Origin: Limosilactobacillus panis DSM 6035
GTDB lineage: Bacteria; Bacillota; Bacilli; Lactobacillales; Lactobacillaceae
Direction: 5' to 3'
DNA: 64,000 bases
Assembly (NCBI RefSeq): GCF_001435935.1
Contig: NZ_AZGM01000140.1
Coordinates: 1-64,000, forward strand
Made by a program: the position numbers and the translations under genes. The stretch's first letter is position 1. Each line of letters opens with the position of its first letter. The notes below the pieces were generated by a model. It ran no database searches and was not told the DNA's origin. It saw nothing but the letters and a program-made list of their open reading frames with translations. Shown in pieces: positions 23,961 to 33,732 of this stretch.

Positions 23961-24746
23961 TTACTTACCTACTTGCTGGTTTGCCTTTCCATCATCAAGG
24001 TAGTTAACCATCTTCAGAAAATTATCAACATCTAAACTTGCCCGACCAATCAGGACCCCATCGATATCCGGCTTGGCCATTAGGTCCTTGATATTATCAG
24101 GATTAACACTTCCCCCATACAGGATCCGAATTTTGTCGGCAATTTCGTAGGTATAGTTATCGGCAATCGTCCGCCGGATTGTCCGGCACCCTTCCTCTGC
24201 CAGGGCGACGTTAGCGTGCTGACCAACACCAACCGCCCAGCTCGGTTCATAAGAAATGACGACATTACGAATCTGGTCCAATGAAACCCCATGGAGAACA
24301 CTCATGAGTTGTTGGAAGACGTAGTGGATTTCACCATTGACTTCTTTTTGAACCATCGTTTCATCGGTACAGATAATCGGGGTGACCCCCATCTGGAGGG
24401 CCGCCTTGACCTTCTTATGAACAGCCGTGTTATTTTCACCAAAAAGACGGCGCCGCTCGATATGGCCTAGCATGGCGTAGTTGGTCCCTAAATCATGAAG
24501 TCCCCGCAAACTGATTTCGCCCGTAAAGGGGCCATTGTATTCTGCCGCTGCGTTTTGAGCAATGATCTTCAAGCCCGAATTTCTAGCTGCCTGGACCATA
24601 CTGTAGAGGGCAAATGCTTGCGGAGCAATTCCAACTTCCACCTTTGCCGGGTCGGGAAGCTTGTCCTTAATCTGGTTCACAAAGTCAACCGACTCCGCAA
24701 TGTTCTTATGCATTTTCCAATTAGCGGCAATAAATGGTTTTCGCAT
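23961..24746 (-). CDS. Triosephosphate isomerase-family protein, divergent paralog
   Basis: The fold and catalytic residues of TIM are there: K11 (AANWKMHKN), H95 and E97 (LGHIERRRLFGE), E167 (ISYEPSWAVGVG) and the phosphate loop ILYGGSVNPDNIKDLM. The nearly invariant Ser of LGHSERR is Ile here, and the usual VGGASL is IGRASL. The frame opens at 24803; GGAGGAAG before the Met at 24746 sets the start and gives 261 aa. It follows msrA by 57 nt and is far from any gap-pgk genes. It may isomerise dihydroxyacetone phosphate or act on another sugar phosphate such as a tetrulose phosphate. Confidence 0.85.
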   Translation of the reverse strand: MRKPFIAANWKMHKNIAESVDFVNQIKDKLPDPAKVEVGIAPQAFALYSMVQAARNSGLKIIAQNAAAEYNGPFTGEISLRGLHDLGTNYAMLGHIERRRLFGENNTAVHKKVKAALQMGVTPIICTDETMVQKEVNGEIHYVFQQLMSVLHGVSLDQIRNVVISYEPSWAVGVGQHANVALAEEGCRTIRRTIADNYTYEIADKIRILYGGSVNPDNIKDLMAKPDIDGVLIGRASLDVDNFLKMVNYLDDGKANQQVGK

Positions 24747-24803
24747 GATTCTTCCTCCGTCCGCTTTTTCCTCTATTATGGCATACTGGCCACTTAAATG
24801 CAC

Positions 24804-25328
24804 TTAGTCTTTCCAGTGTTCCTGCTTAAACTGGGCCCGACCACCCGCCTCTTCCAAAGCATAACGTTGCGGATTCTTCTTGTAGAAATGCTGGTGGTAG
24901 TCCTCAGCCGGGTAAAAGGGCTGTGCATCCTCAATTTGGGTTACAATCTTGGCATCCCCAAACTCACCGCTTTCCTGCAGTGCCTGTTTCGACTTTTCCG
25001 CAATCCGCCGTTGCTCTGGGCTGTTGACAAAGATAACGGGCCGGTAATTATCTCCCCGATCTTGAAACTGCCCCATTGCATCCGTGGGATCCGTCTGGTG
25101 CCAGTAAATTGTGACCAGTTGGTCATAGGAGATAACATCCGGATCAAAGGTAATTTTAACTGCTTCAGTATGTCCCGTCGTCCCGCTGGAAACCTGTTCA
25201 TAGGTCGGATTGGCGATGTGCCCACCAGCATAACCGGAAACAACCTTCTTAATTCCCGGATAAGTGTCAAACGGCTGAACCATACACCAAAAACAGCCGC
25301 CCGCAAAAATCGCCGTATCTAAACTCAT
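24804..25328 (-). CDS. msrA: Peptide methionine sulfoxide reductase A
   Basis: It reduces methionine-S-sulfoxide in proteins, repairing oxidative damage, with thioredoxin as donor. The catalytic motif FAGGCFWCM is at residues 8-16, followed by [26 protein letters not shown] and the [18 protein letters not shown] segment. At 174 aa it is full length. A GTG at 25337 is possible, but AAAGGG is 8 nt before the ATG at 25328. It is first in a probable two-gene unit with the TIM-like gene. Confidence 0.95.
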   Translation of the reverse strand: MSLDTAIFAGGCFWCMVQPFDTYPGIKKVVSGYAGGHIANPTYEQVSSGTTGHTEAVKITFDPDVISYDQLVTIYWHQTDPTDAMGQFQDRGDNYRPVIFVNSPEQRRIAEKSKQALQESGEFGDAKIVTQIEDAQPFYPAEDYHQHFYKKNPQRYALEEAGGRAQFKQEHWKD

Positions 25329-25355
25329 ATCAAACACCCTTTTCTTATGCTTCCA

Positions 25356-25364
25356 ATTATATCA
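25356..25364 (-). promoter_or_regulatory. Extended -10 element of msrA
   Basis: On the minus strand TGATATAAT, an extended -10 (TGn plus TATAAT), 28 nt before the msrA start. No clear -35. Confidence 0.5.
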
Positions 25365-25416
25365 TTGAGAATTTTATTAATTTTCTATATTTTAGCCATT
25401 AACCACCTAAAAACAA

Positions 25417-25459
25417 AGCAATCCGCTCACGTCAGAACCAGGTGACGCAAGCGGATGCT
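25417..25459 (-). terminator. Terminator-like hairpin after the GH31 gene
   Basis: AGCAATCCGCTCACGTCA and TGACGCAAGCGGATGCT pair with a few mismatches; a T-rich tail follows on the minus strand. Confidence 0.7.
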
Positions 25460-25477
25460 TACCGTAAAATTAAATTT

Positions 25478-27796
25478 TTACTTTGCTAAGTGGTAACTTT
25501 CTTCCTTGCGATCGTAGTCAAATTCAAAACGACCGCGGTCTGTTTCTACGTAAATCCGGTCATAGGTTGGTTGGTAACCATGCTTATGAAGCTGTACGGT
25601 AACCTGGCCGTCAGCAGCGACTTCTACGTAGTATTCGTTATACTCGCCTTCTTGATACTTGAAGTCAAGACCGTTATCTTGGTAATGCTTATAGGCACCG
25701 CAATCACCGAAGAGACGGAAGGTCATTACCTTCTCCGGCTGGTCGCTAATGTGCTTGACCTTGTTACCCCATGGCAAAATCGTATCCTTCTTAATGAAGA
25801 GTGGCAGCTTCTCGATTGGGGCATTAACCATAATTGTCTGCTTACCTGAGTATTCAACATTGTTCCAGAAGTCGAGCCATTTCCCTGCTGGTAGGTAGAC
25901 TAGGCGCTTGTCAGCTCCCTGGTTTACGATTGGGGCAACTAGGATGTTAGTCCCCACCATGTATTCATCATTCAGCTGACGAACAGCAGGGTCCTGGTCG
26001 TAGTTAAGTACCAGGGGCCGCATTACTGGCAAACCGGACTCTGTTTCGTGACGCAGTTGGTCATAGAGGTACGGAACAAAGCGGTAACGGAGGTTCAGGT
26101 AGTCACGGTAGATATCAAGGGTCTGCCGGTCAAATGCCCATGGTTCCTGGTAGCGGGTCCCCATCTCAGCATGGTTTCTGAAGAGCGGAACAAACAATGA
26201 GGCTTCGAGCCACCGGGTGAGCAACTCCGGCGTGGTGTCCTTCTGGAAACCACCAATATCGGTCCCAGCAATTGCAAAGCCACTCATTCCTAAACTATTC
26301 AGCTGGGGGATTGCTAACTGAAGGTGGGACCATATTGACTGGTTATCACCCGTCCAAACGGTGGAGTACTTCTGGGTACCAGCATAGGCCGCCCGGGTGA
26401 TGACGTATGGCCGTTTGCCAGTTGCATCCTTCATTCCTTCATAAGCCGCCTGCGCCTGCAAGTGTCCGAAGACGTTGTGCATCTTGGCATGGGTGCTCTT
26501 TTGATCACCATCACTGAAGACCAAGTCCTTTGGCAGTTCGCCATCAAAGGAGGCTGGTTCATCCATATCGTTCCATACCCCACAGGCGCCCATGTCCGCA
26601 AAGAACTTGATGTGCTTTGCCCACCACTTGCGGACTTCTGGACGGCCAAAGTCAGGGAAGACTGCGTCACCAGGCCATACCCGGCCGACAAAGACGGTTC
26701 CGTCAGGATTTTCAACAAAGTAGCCCTTTTTGACCCCTTCTTGGTAAATGTCGTAGCCATCTTCATCCTTCTTGACTCCGGCATCAAGAATTGGCATCAG
26801 GCGAATTCCCCGCTTCTTCATTTCAGCAACAAATTTCTTGGGGTCCTGATACTTCGTCGTATCCCAAGTAAAGTCGCGGTAACCACGCATGTAGTCAATA
26901 TCCAGATGAATAACATCGATTGGCAGGTGGTACTTTGCAAAGCCATCAGCAATGCTCTCTACCCGTTTATCACTGGTACTGTAACCCCACCGTGACTGCT
27001 GGTAACCGAGGACCCACTTCTGTGGCAGCGGGGTAACCCCTGTCAGGTAAGTATAGTTAGCGACAACGTCCTTCAGGGTGTGACCACCTAGAACGTAGTA
27101 GTCGATATTCCCGTCAGCTGCAGAGTAATAGTAATAGTTCTCACTTTCCTTACCGAGATCAAAGTGACTCTTGTAGGTATTGTCAAAGAAGAGGCCATAC
27201 GGGTGACTGTCTTTGAGACCGTACATCACTGGGATTGACTTGTAGATCCCCTTAACCGATTCGTTATGAACCTGGCCAAAATCAACGTTCCAGTTGTCGT
27301 AGTCATAACCCCGTTTATCCAGGAAACCAGGCTTGTCACCTAGGCCGTAGAACTGTTCGTCCGGGCTCAGGGACTTGATGATCTCGTAGTGCCGGTCATC
27401 ACTCTTCCCAAGGAGGTTAATATCGTGGCCTTCAGCCAGGACCGTAGACTTATGCTCGTCGTCCAGGTCGTTTGCCAAAGCCTGCCGGCGACCCCGGTAG
27501 TCCATTACTAACGGATTACCCTCGCCGTCAAAGAAGTCGATGTGACGGCCGTCATATGCCTTAACGGTCAAATCCGGGGTGCGCACTTCGATGTGGTCCC
27601 CCTTATTATCAACCGTATAGTTTGTTTTGTGGTGTTTATCACCCTGGATTGCATAAGAATTAGTCGTGCAGTTCCGGTCCATAAATACGCGAATAATTTG
27701 ACTAGTTAGGATGTCTAAAACCAAATTATGACCATCCTCGTAGTTCAGTGTTACTTTTGGTTCACTACTCTGGTAGCCAGTTAAGCGATTAGTCAT
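25478..27796 (-). CDS. GH31 alpha-glucosidase-type glycoside hydrolase (772 aa)
   Basis: It releases glucose (or xylose) from the non-reducing end of alpha-glycosides; without a signal peptide it acts in the cytoplasm on imported sugars. Order: N-terminal beta-sandwich, then a catalytic barrel with FYGLGDKPG near residue 150, the nucleophile D410 in GVWNDMDEP, the acid/base D484 in WTGDNQ and RNHAEMG, then C-terminal beta domains. The ribosome site is GGAAAG. It is divergent from a LacI-type regulator and shares two palindromic operators with it, so substrate induction and CcpA repression are likely. Alpha-xylosidase activity remains possible. Confidence 0.93.
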   Translation of the reverse strand: MTNRLTGYQSSEPKVTLNYEDGHNLVLDILTSQIIRVFMDRNCTTNSYAIQGDKHHKTNYTVDNKGDHIEVRTPDLTVKAYDGRHIDFFDGEGNPLVMDYRGRRQALANDLDDEHKSTVLAEGHDINLLGKSDDRHYEIIKSLSPDEQFYGLGDKPGFLDKRGYDYDNWNVDFGQVHNESVKGIYKSIPVMYGLKDSHPYGLFFDNTYKSHFDLGKESENYYYYSAADGNIDYYVLGGHTLKDVVANYTYLTGVTPLPQKWVLGYQQSRWGYSTSDKRVESIADGFAKYHLPIDVIHLDIDYMRGYRDFTWDTTKYQDPKKFVAEMKKRGIRLMPILDAGVKKDEDGYDIYQEGVKKGYFVENPDGTVFVGRVWPGDAVFPDFGRPEVRKWWAKHIKFFADMGACGVWNDMDEPASFDGELPKDLVFSDGDQKSTHAKMHNVFGHLQAQAAYEGMKDATGKRPYVITRAAYAGTQKYSTVWTGDNQSIWSHLQLAIPQLNSLGMSGFAIAGTDIGGFQKDTTPELLTRWLEASLFVPLFRNHAEMGTRYQEPWAFDRQTLDIYRDYLNLRYRFVPYLYDQLRHETESGLPVMRPLVLNYDQDPAVRQLNDEYMVGTNILVAPIVNQGADKRLVYLPAGKWLDFWNNVEYSGKQTIMVNAPIEKLPLFIKKDTILPWGNKVKHISDQPEKVMTFRLFGDCGAYKHYQDNGLDFKYQEGEYNEYYVEVAADGQVTVQLHKHGYQPTYDRIYVETDRGRFEFDYDRKEESYHLAK

Positions 27797-27864
27797 TTTC
27801 TTTCCTGCCCCTTCCGGATTTTTACTAAATGCAAATTCTTTACATTTCCTACTTTACCACTTTT

Positions 27865-27878
27865 TGCAAACGTTTACA
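27865..27878. promoter_or_regulatory. cre/LacI-type operator 1
   Basis: TGCAAACGTTTACA matches 13 of 14 cre positions and is a near-perfect palindrome around the central CG, between the GH31 and regulator genes. Confidence 0.7.
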
Positions 27879-27896
27879 AATACATTATTAATAGAA

Positions 27897-27910
27897 TGTA
27901 AGCGTTTGCG
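27897..27910. promoter_or_regulatory. cre/LacI-type operator 2
   Basis: TGTAAGCGTTTGCG matches 13 of 14 cre positions and overlaps the -35 of the regulator promoter, consistent with autorepression. Its centre is 32 bp from operator 1, about three helical turns. Confidence 0.7.
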
Positions 27911-27934
27911 TATATTACAATAATTTAATATAAT
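27906..27934 (+). promoter_or_regulatory. Promoter of the LacI-type regulator
   Basis: TTGCGT, a 17-nt spacer and TATAAT. Confidence 0.75.
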
Positions 27935-27968
27935 ATGGGTAAGATAACTAGTAAGAGGAGATAAAATA

Positions 27969-28949
27969 TTGAAACCAACTATTAAAAACATTGCGAAGGC
28001 TGCGGGTGTTTCCACAGCAACGGTCTCACGAGCACTTTCCAATAAAGACGATGTCCTAAAACCGTCAACCGCTAAAAGGATTCGCCAAATTGCACAGGAA
28101 ATGGGCTACCACAAAAATGTGGCCGCCTCTCAATTGGCTTCCCACATTACAAACACGATTGCGGTAATCATTAACTACCACCAAACTAACTTTTGGAAAG
28201 ATATCATTAACGGTATCCTTCAACGGGCCTACGAGTTAAATCATAAGGTCATCATCTTTTCCGCGGGGAACAATGATTCTGCCCGTCTGACCGAGACGGT
28301 TAACGAGGCCTTGGAGCACCAGGCAACCGGGATTCTCCTTATTTCCGGTAAGATTGAACCCGCCCAGCTAAAGATCCTTGACAAGGCCCGCATGCCCTAC
28401 CGCTTAATCTCAATTTATGACCAGCAGCATCCGGAACAACGCTTTATTAGTTCAGATAACGTTGCGATTGGCGAGAAGGCAACCAACTATTTAATTACCC
28501 ACGGGCACCAAAAGATTGGGATTGTAGGAATTGACCATTCATCTACCGGGCAGCAGCGGCTCTTTGGTTATCAGCGGGCAATGACGGCCGCCCAGCTGAC
28601 GATTAACCCCCACTGGATTTGCTACGGTGACTACGGTTACCAAAACGGCCAGGAACTTTTCGAAAAGATTGAGGGACACGAGTTAACCGCAGTAATTGCC
28701 GGTAGTGACTTGACGGCCGCCGGACTGATCAAGGCCGCTACCAAACACCACATCCACCTCCCCGACCAGTTGTCCATTATCTGCATTGACGGTTCCATGA
28801 TTTGTGAAATCACTAATCCAACCCTCACCAGTGTCACCCAGGATTTCTACCAGATGGGTGTCAAAAGCGTTGATAACCTTCTTAATGACGAACCCTCACT
28901 ATTCATCCCAACGTCAATCCATGAGCGATCAAGCGTCAAGAATATTTAA
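27969..28949 (+). CDS. LacI-family regulator (MalR-like)
   Basis: It likely represses alpha-glucoside genes and is released by a sugar ligand. The N-terminal HTH is typical (TIKNIAKAAGVSTATVSRAL, then the hinge QLASHITN), followed by a periplasmic-binding-protein-like sugar domain of about 265 residues. The start is TTG, with GAGGAG 8 nt upstream; no ATG fits. It lies divergent from GH31. Sites of the same type flank the GH13-MFS promoter 9 kb away, so it may control both. The inducer is unknown; MalR is an inference from context. Confidence 0.9.
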   Translation: MKPTIKNIAKAAGVSTATVSRALSNKDDVLKPSTAKRIRQIAQEMGYHKNVAASQLASHITNTIAVIINYHQTNFWKDIINGILQRAYELNHKVIIFSAGNNDSARLTETVNEALEHQATGILLISGKIEPAQLKILDKARMPYRLISIYDQQHPEQRFISSDNVAIGEKATNYLITHGHQKIGIVGIDHSSTGQQRLFGYQRAMTAAQLTINPHWICYGDYGYQNGQELFEKIEGHELTAVIAGSDLTAAGLIKAATKHHIHLPDQLSIICIDGSMICEITNPTLTSVTQDFYQMGVKSVDNLLNDEPSLFIPTSIHERSSVKNI

Positions 28950-28958
28950 TTCCAAACG

Positions 28959-29000
28959 AAAAGGGCCCAGTTTTCATTGATTTGAAAGCTGGGCCCTTTT
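28959..29000. terminator. Bidirectional terminator between regulator and adhesin
   Basis: AAAAGGGCCCAG pairs with CTGGGCCCTTTT, with an inner TTTC/GAAA helix; T-runs at both ends. Confidence 0.9.
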
Positions 29001-29035
29001 GTCACCTAATCATTCTGCTTTAGTGAAATTAGGAT

Positions 29036-32000
29036 TTAATTTCTACGCTTCTTAAAACCAAGTCCAAGGCTACCCGCAAACATAGCGGCAAGTACAGCAG
29101 CAACAATGCCCATGTTCCCTTTACGACCAGTTTGTGGTAACTGGCGGTTAGGTTGCTTAGGCGTCTGCGGTTCAGTTGGTGCCGTCAACTGAGTTGGTTG
29201 TACTGGATTGGTTGGTTGAGTAGGCCGCGTCGGTTGTGTTGGTTTTGTTGGCGAAGTCGGTACTGTCGGCTGGGTTGGTTGCGTCGGTACCGTCGGTTTT
29301 GTAGGCTGCGTTGGTTGTGTCGGCTCGGTTGGCTTCGTTGGTTGGGCCTTCTTGGAATATAGGACTAAGAATTCGAGGTCGGGTGAGTTATGATCAACAC
29401 GTTGAGCTTGAATGACTGACTTATCAGGTGTGTAGCCATTGATCTTCGGACTGGTTACCGCTTTAAACTCTTGAGCAGGTGACCACTGACCGTTCCAGAC
29501 AACAACATTGGTAACCATGTCCTTGTAACCAGTTTGAGTAAACGAAAGTGGCTTGGCTACAAAGTCTGGTGCAGCAGTCTTACCAGTATCCTTGTACCGA
29601 TAGCGAATAACCTCATTAACCTTTACTGTCCGGCTCTGTGGCGTATTAGCGTGGAAGTAATAAACGTCAACTTCCCCACCAGAAACGTTCCGCTTAGCAG
29701 ACTTCTCTACGACTACTGCAGCGTCCTGCTGATTGTGCTGCTGATTGAACGATGGTACCTTCTCATAGCCAAAACTGGTTAAGTCAGGTGAAGTTACGGC
29801 AGGGTAATCGCTGCTTACTGGCAACCATGATTTAGCGGCATCAGTAGTATCAACAGTCAACTGACCATTCTTATCCTTGTGGCCTGTCGTGTTATACCCA
29901 AGAACCTTTCCGTTTACCTTATCAATGATTTGGACTTGCTTCCAGGATACCGACTGAGTAACTTTCTTAGCAAGCGCGGTCTTCTGACTCAAGTCCTGAC
30001 CGGTCTGGGCATCAAAGTACCTAATGATTCACTGCTCAGTAACTGTATTTTCTTTATTGGCCTTTTGGTGAACAAGGTAAACGTTAAAATGGCTATCACT
30101 CTTAGTGTACTTATCATTCAACTTATAGTCTGTAGAAACAAAGAGGTAGCCCTGGTGGACAAAGGATGGAGTCCGGTCCTTAGGAAGATGAATTACCTGT
30201 CCTGGTTGGCCATACTGGTCGGTATCTTGATCGAATGCCAGCTTAACCTTATCGCCCATTCCGTTAGTGATGTCCCAGTAGGTAATGTCAGCATTAACGT
30301 CAACGTGGAAGTAATAAACGTCAACTTCCTCAACAGGAACGTTCGGCTGGGCAGATTTCTTTTCTACTACCGCAGCGTCATGCTGATTGCTCTTTCGGCT
30401 AAATGATGGTAATTTCTCATACCCAAGGAAGGTAAGATCTGGGGACTCAACTTTCGGATAGTCACTAGCTTTAGACGTCACAACCCAAGACTTTGCTGGA
30501 TCCTTGGTTTCTACAAGCAAGTTTTTATTAGCATCTTCTTTACCGGTAAGGTTATAGCCCACTACCTTATTATTTATTACTTGGTCCACAATCGCGGTTT
30601 GCTTCCAGGATACTAGTTGAACAACTTCGTTAGCGAGCTTGGTCTTTTTATTTAACTCTTCGTTGGTTTGGGCATCAAAATACTTAATAACCCGTTCCTC
30701 ACTGCTATAGTTCGTTACCACTGTTTTAGCATGCTTAACATGAATAACAAAAGCCTGGGAAGGTACTACCTGTTGATCTTTTATATCATCAAAATTGCCA
30801 AATTCGTATTGTCCTAGTTCAGCCCCGTCTTCCGGATGCTTTTCATCTGTTTTAGAAATGCCAGCATAGATGTAATGCTTATTAAGCAAATCATCTAATT
30901 CCTGTTGGTCATTCTCAAAGGTAATTGCATCCCCGGTTTGACCGACAGTGTTGATTGGCTTTGCAAGGTTATCCAAGAATACTTGAGCATCATCATCGTA
31001 GTAACGAAGCAGGGCCCGCTGGCCATGGTCATAAATTAGGTAAACATCAGTATGATGCTTATCCGCCGTAGTGGAAGGAACGGTTTCTTCCTTACCCAGG
31101 TTCTTAGTTGCCGGCGTAATATACCAGGTGTTACCATTCTTATCCTTAATGGCCTGCTGGTTTTCATCGTCAAAAGAGACAGTTGACGTTGCCTTATTTA
31201 AGATGGATTTTTCACCGGCTTTGGGTTGCCACTTAACTGCCGTAGGCGCCGCTGAAGGGTTGACAAGGTAAACCTTGTCATCTTCCTTATTAACATGTAA
31301 CTTATGAGCTTCCTTGAAATCCTTCAGGGTTATAACTGCTACTGGATTACCCTGAGCGTCCTGGTATTGACTGCCACTGAAGCTAACGGACTGATTGACC
31401 TTCTTAGCAAGATCAACTAACTTTGTCTGGTCGGGCTGGTCAGCATTGGCTTCTTTGTAGTAAACCGTCCGCGTGGCCGTCTTTGAGACGGGCTGTAGCT
31501 TTGCCGTACGGACGACAAACTGGAGAGTAAAGCTTGTTGTGTAGGTATAGCCGTCACGCTCCTTGGTTCCCTCTCCATATGTACCATATTTTACGTTGCT
31601 TATTGCACCAGTACCATCATAAAGGTCAGAGCCATTATATTTGCCACTTATTAAGGTTCTTTTGGATACACCAACCAACTGGTAACCGGCTTTTTCAAGC
31701 GTCTTGATTGCACCTGACTGGCCGGCAAAGGTAATTTCTGTACTCCCAGAGGCATTTTCTTCACCATCGCCATTCAAGGAACTGACACCGTGACCCCTAT
31801 CGAGGGATGTGACGTTATCTGTATCGGTAATATCTGCAAAGTGAAGGGTTGCTTCGTAAGCAATTTGGTGCGTGAACCCATTACCACCACCCTGGAAGAC
31901 TTTCGAAGTTGACTTGTCAATCTGGGTTCCAACACCACCAAACTTTCCTGATGCCCGGTTGTAGGAAATTGAAGGGCCATCACCCGGCGTTGTCCATGAA

Positions 32001-33373
32001 ACCGGCATATTGTAATCCAACAGGGTATCGAACTGAATAAAAAATGTTGAGTGGGGACTCTTAACTGTACTGTCCTCATTGTCACCGCTATTTACTGAAA
32101 AGTTGTGCGACTGCCCATTAGCGTCCGTTGAAAGTTTAACGTGGGCCATATCACTCTCTTTCAGATGAATCCCGTTAACCAGTGGCGGCTCAGTCCTGTC
32201 ATGTTTTGCCTTTTGTAGGGCCGTCTGGTAGTCACGCCAGGAAAGCTGCGTAGTCGAATTGTTGACGGTCACTGTCAAGTGGTCCTTCAGGAACTGTTCA
32301 AATGCCGGGTCTTCGTTAACAAAGACACCGTTTACGCAGTCAGTAATCTTACTATACGATTTATCGATGCTTACCCGCTGGCCGTTCCCGTCGACGGCAT
32401 TTGGCTGGTAAACCCGGAAGACCTTAATGGTATCCGGCAGCATCGTCTGGCCCTTTGACAGGTAAGCCGTAAAGTCTGCGGTCTGCAGGGGGCTGAGGGT
32501 CGTACCTTTGGTGTTACCAACCTTCCCGTAGTTCCACTCGATCATGTACTGCATCACTTCGCGGTTGTCAGCTTCCTTGCCTGTCGTTGCCTTCGTACCG
32601 CTAAGAATATCATGAGTATTATCAAAGTTCGTCTTTACTTTATGAACATCCTTGGCTGCCCAACCATGGGCAATTTCGTCGGCGACAACATGATCCTTAT
32701 AGGGGATAATAATCGGCTTGACCGTCTTAGTGTTAACGGTAGCGTTCCCCCGCTTTGTTGTAATGACCAATGGCGTAAGCGTGTTACTTTCAACATCACC
32801 AGCGTATTGCAGAGCAAAGTGCAGGGCAAAGTTGATATCCAGGTCTTTATCCATATTTGACTTAACCGTAAAGGTACCATGGCCATTGTTTGTTGCTGTC
32901 AGGTCATTGCCCAGTTGCTTGCTAACACCGTCTTCCCAGTCAACAACTGTCCATTGACTCGGATTACTATAAGAGATTGTGATTGGTTGACCAGCTGGTA
33001 AACGATTATTTTGGTAATTGACCGTCACTTGAACATTATCATTATGAGCCATCACCTGCTGACCATCAGCGTTGCGCATCGAGCCATCCGAGTTAGCCAG
33101 TTGGGCAGTGACCGTTGTACTCTCCTGCTGGCTTCCTGTTTACTGATTACTTGATGGAGCTATTCCTTGCTCATTAGTGGTCGACACAGTCGTAGGGGTG
33201 GCCCTATTTGCACTAGTCGTTGTCAAGCTATCAGCATCCGCTTGGGTGCCGCCGACAAAAAATGTTATTCCCAATAAAACAGAAGCCACGCCGACAGTCA
33301 GTTTGCGGAGAGCAAGCCGTTGCCGTTGAGGCTCCATTCTTTTCATATACTCATTTTGATTATTCTTTGACAT
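29036..33373 (-). pseudogene. LPXTG-anchored, Mub-like surface adhesin with two in-frame stops
   Basis: The complete product would be about 1,445 aa. In order: a YSIRK-type signal peptide (LALRKLTVGVASVLLG), a low-complexity Ser/Thr segment, a large N-terminal adhesive region, several mucin-binding-type repeats, two copies of a unit ending in GGEVDVYYFH/VEEVDVYYFH, a Pro-Thr-rich wall-spanning stretch, the sortase motif LPQTG, a hydrophobic helix and KKRRN. TAA at 33140-33142 follows the signal region and TGA at 30029-30031 falls in a QxIRYFDAQT motif where an Arg codon (CGA) is expected. All three pieces are in one frame with no indel, so decay is recent or stops are suppressed. The start at 33373 follows GGGAGAAG. 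Confidence 0.88.
29125..29350 (-). repeat. Pro-Thr tripeptide repeat region
   Basis: Roughly twenty repeats of the type PTQ/PTK/PTx form the cell-wall-spanning part before LPQTG. Such repeats are prone to length change. Confidence 0.8.
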
Positions 33374-33664
33374 AAAACTTAACTTCTCCCATAACATTCA
33401 TGTTTACATTGGCGTCTAATTCCACTTATTTGCCATTGAAAATGCAACCATAAATTATCATAAAAACTATACTTCCATTACAGGTGATAGTCAAGATGGT
33501 ATGCTACAATGAGCGTCGTCAAATCGCGCTTTGTAACCATTAGTAATGCAGAATAAGAGTAAAATAAGCAACGTTTAAATAAACTTATATAAAACCAATA
33601 TCACGATTAATGTTATCGACTCAAAAGCGATTTTTGTCTATTATCAACAAATTTACATAATATA
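33374..33664. other. 291-nt intergenic region upstream of the adhesin
   Basis: AT-rich and without open reading frames. It holds the adhesin promoter at 33466-33494 and an untranslated leader of about 85 nt. Nothing else recognisable was seen apart from the terminator that follows it. Confidence 0.5.
33466..33494 (-). promoter_or_regulatory. Promoter of the adhesin gene
   Basis: On the minus strand TTGACT at 33494-33489, a 17-nt spacer and TATAGT at 33471-33466. Both hexamers have one mismatch to consensus. Confidence 0.75.
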
Positions 33665-33708
33665 AAAAAGACGCCGGCCTGTTATTTCAACAGTTAGGCA
33701 TCCTTTTC
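33665..33708 (-). terminator. Terminator of the GH13-MFS operon
   Basis: On the minus strand GGATGCCTAACTGTT and AACAGGCCGGCGTC pair imperfectly, followed by TTTTTT. Confidence 0.75.
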
Positions 33709-33732
33709 TATTGATTAAATTCGTAAATCTGC

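Noticed and set aside
29153-29362. Plus-strand frame rich in Trp/Arg/Leu
   Set aside because: It is the antisense of the Pro-Thr repeat of the adhesin; its composition follows from those repeats and it has no ribosome site.
30029-30031. TGA as a selenocysteine codon in the adhesin
   Set aside because: The motif expects Arg, a TAA interrupts the same gene, no SECIS-like hairpin is seen directly after it and surface adhesins are not selenoproteins.
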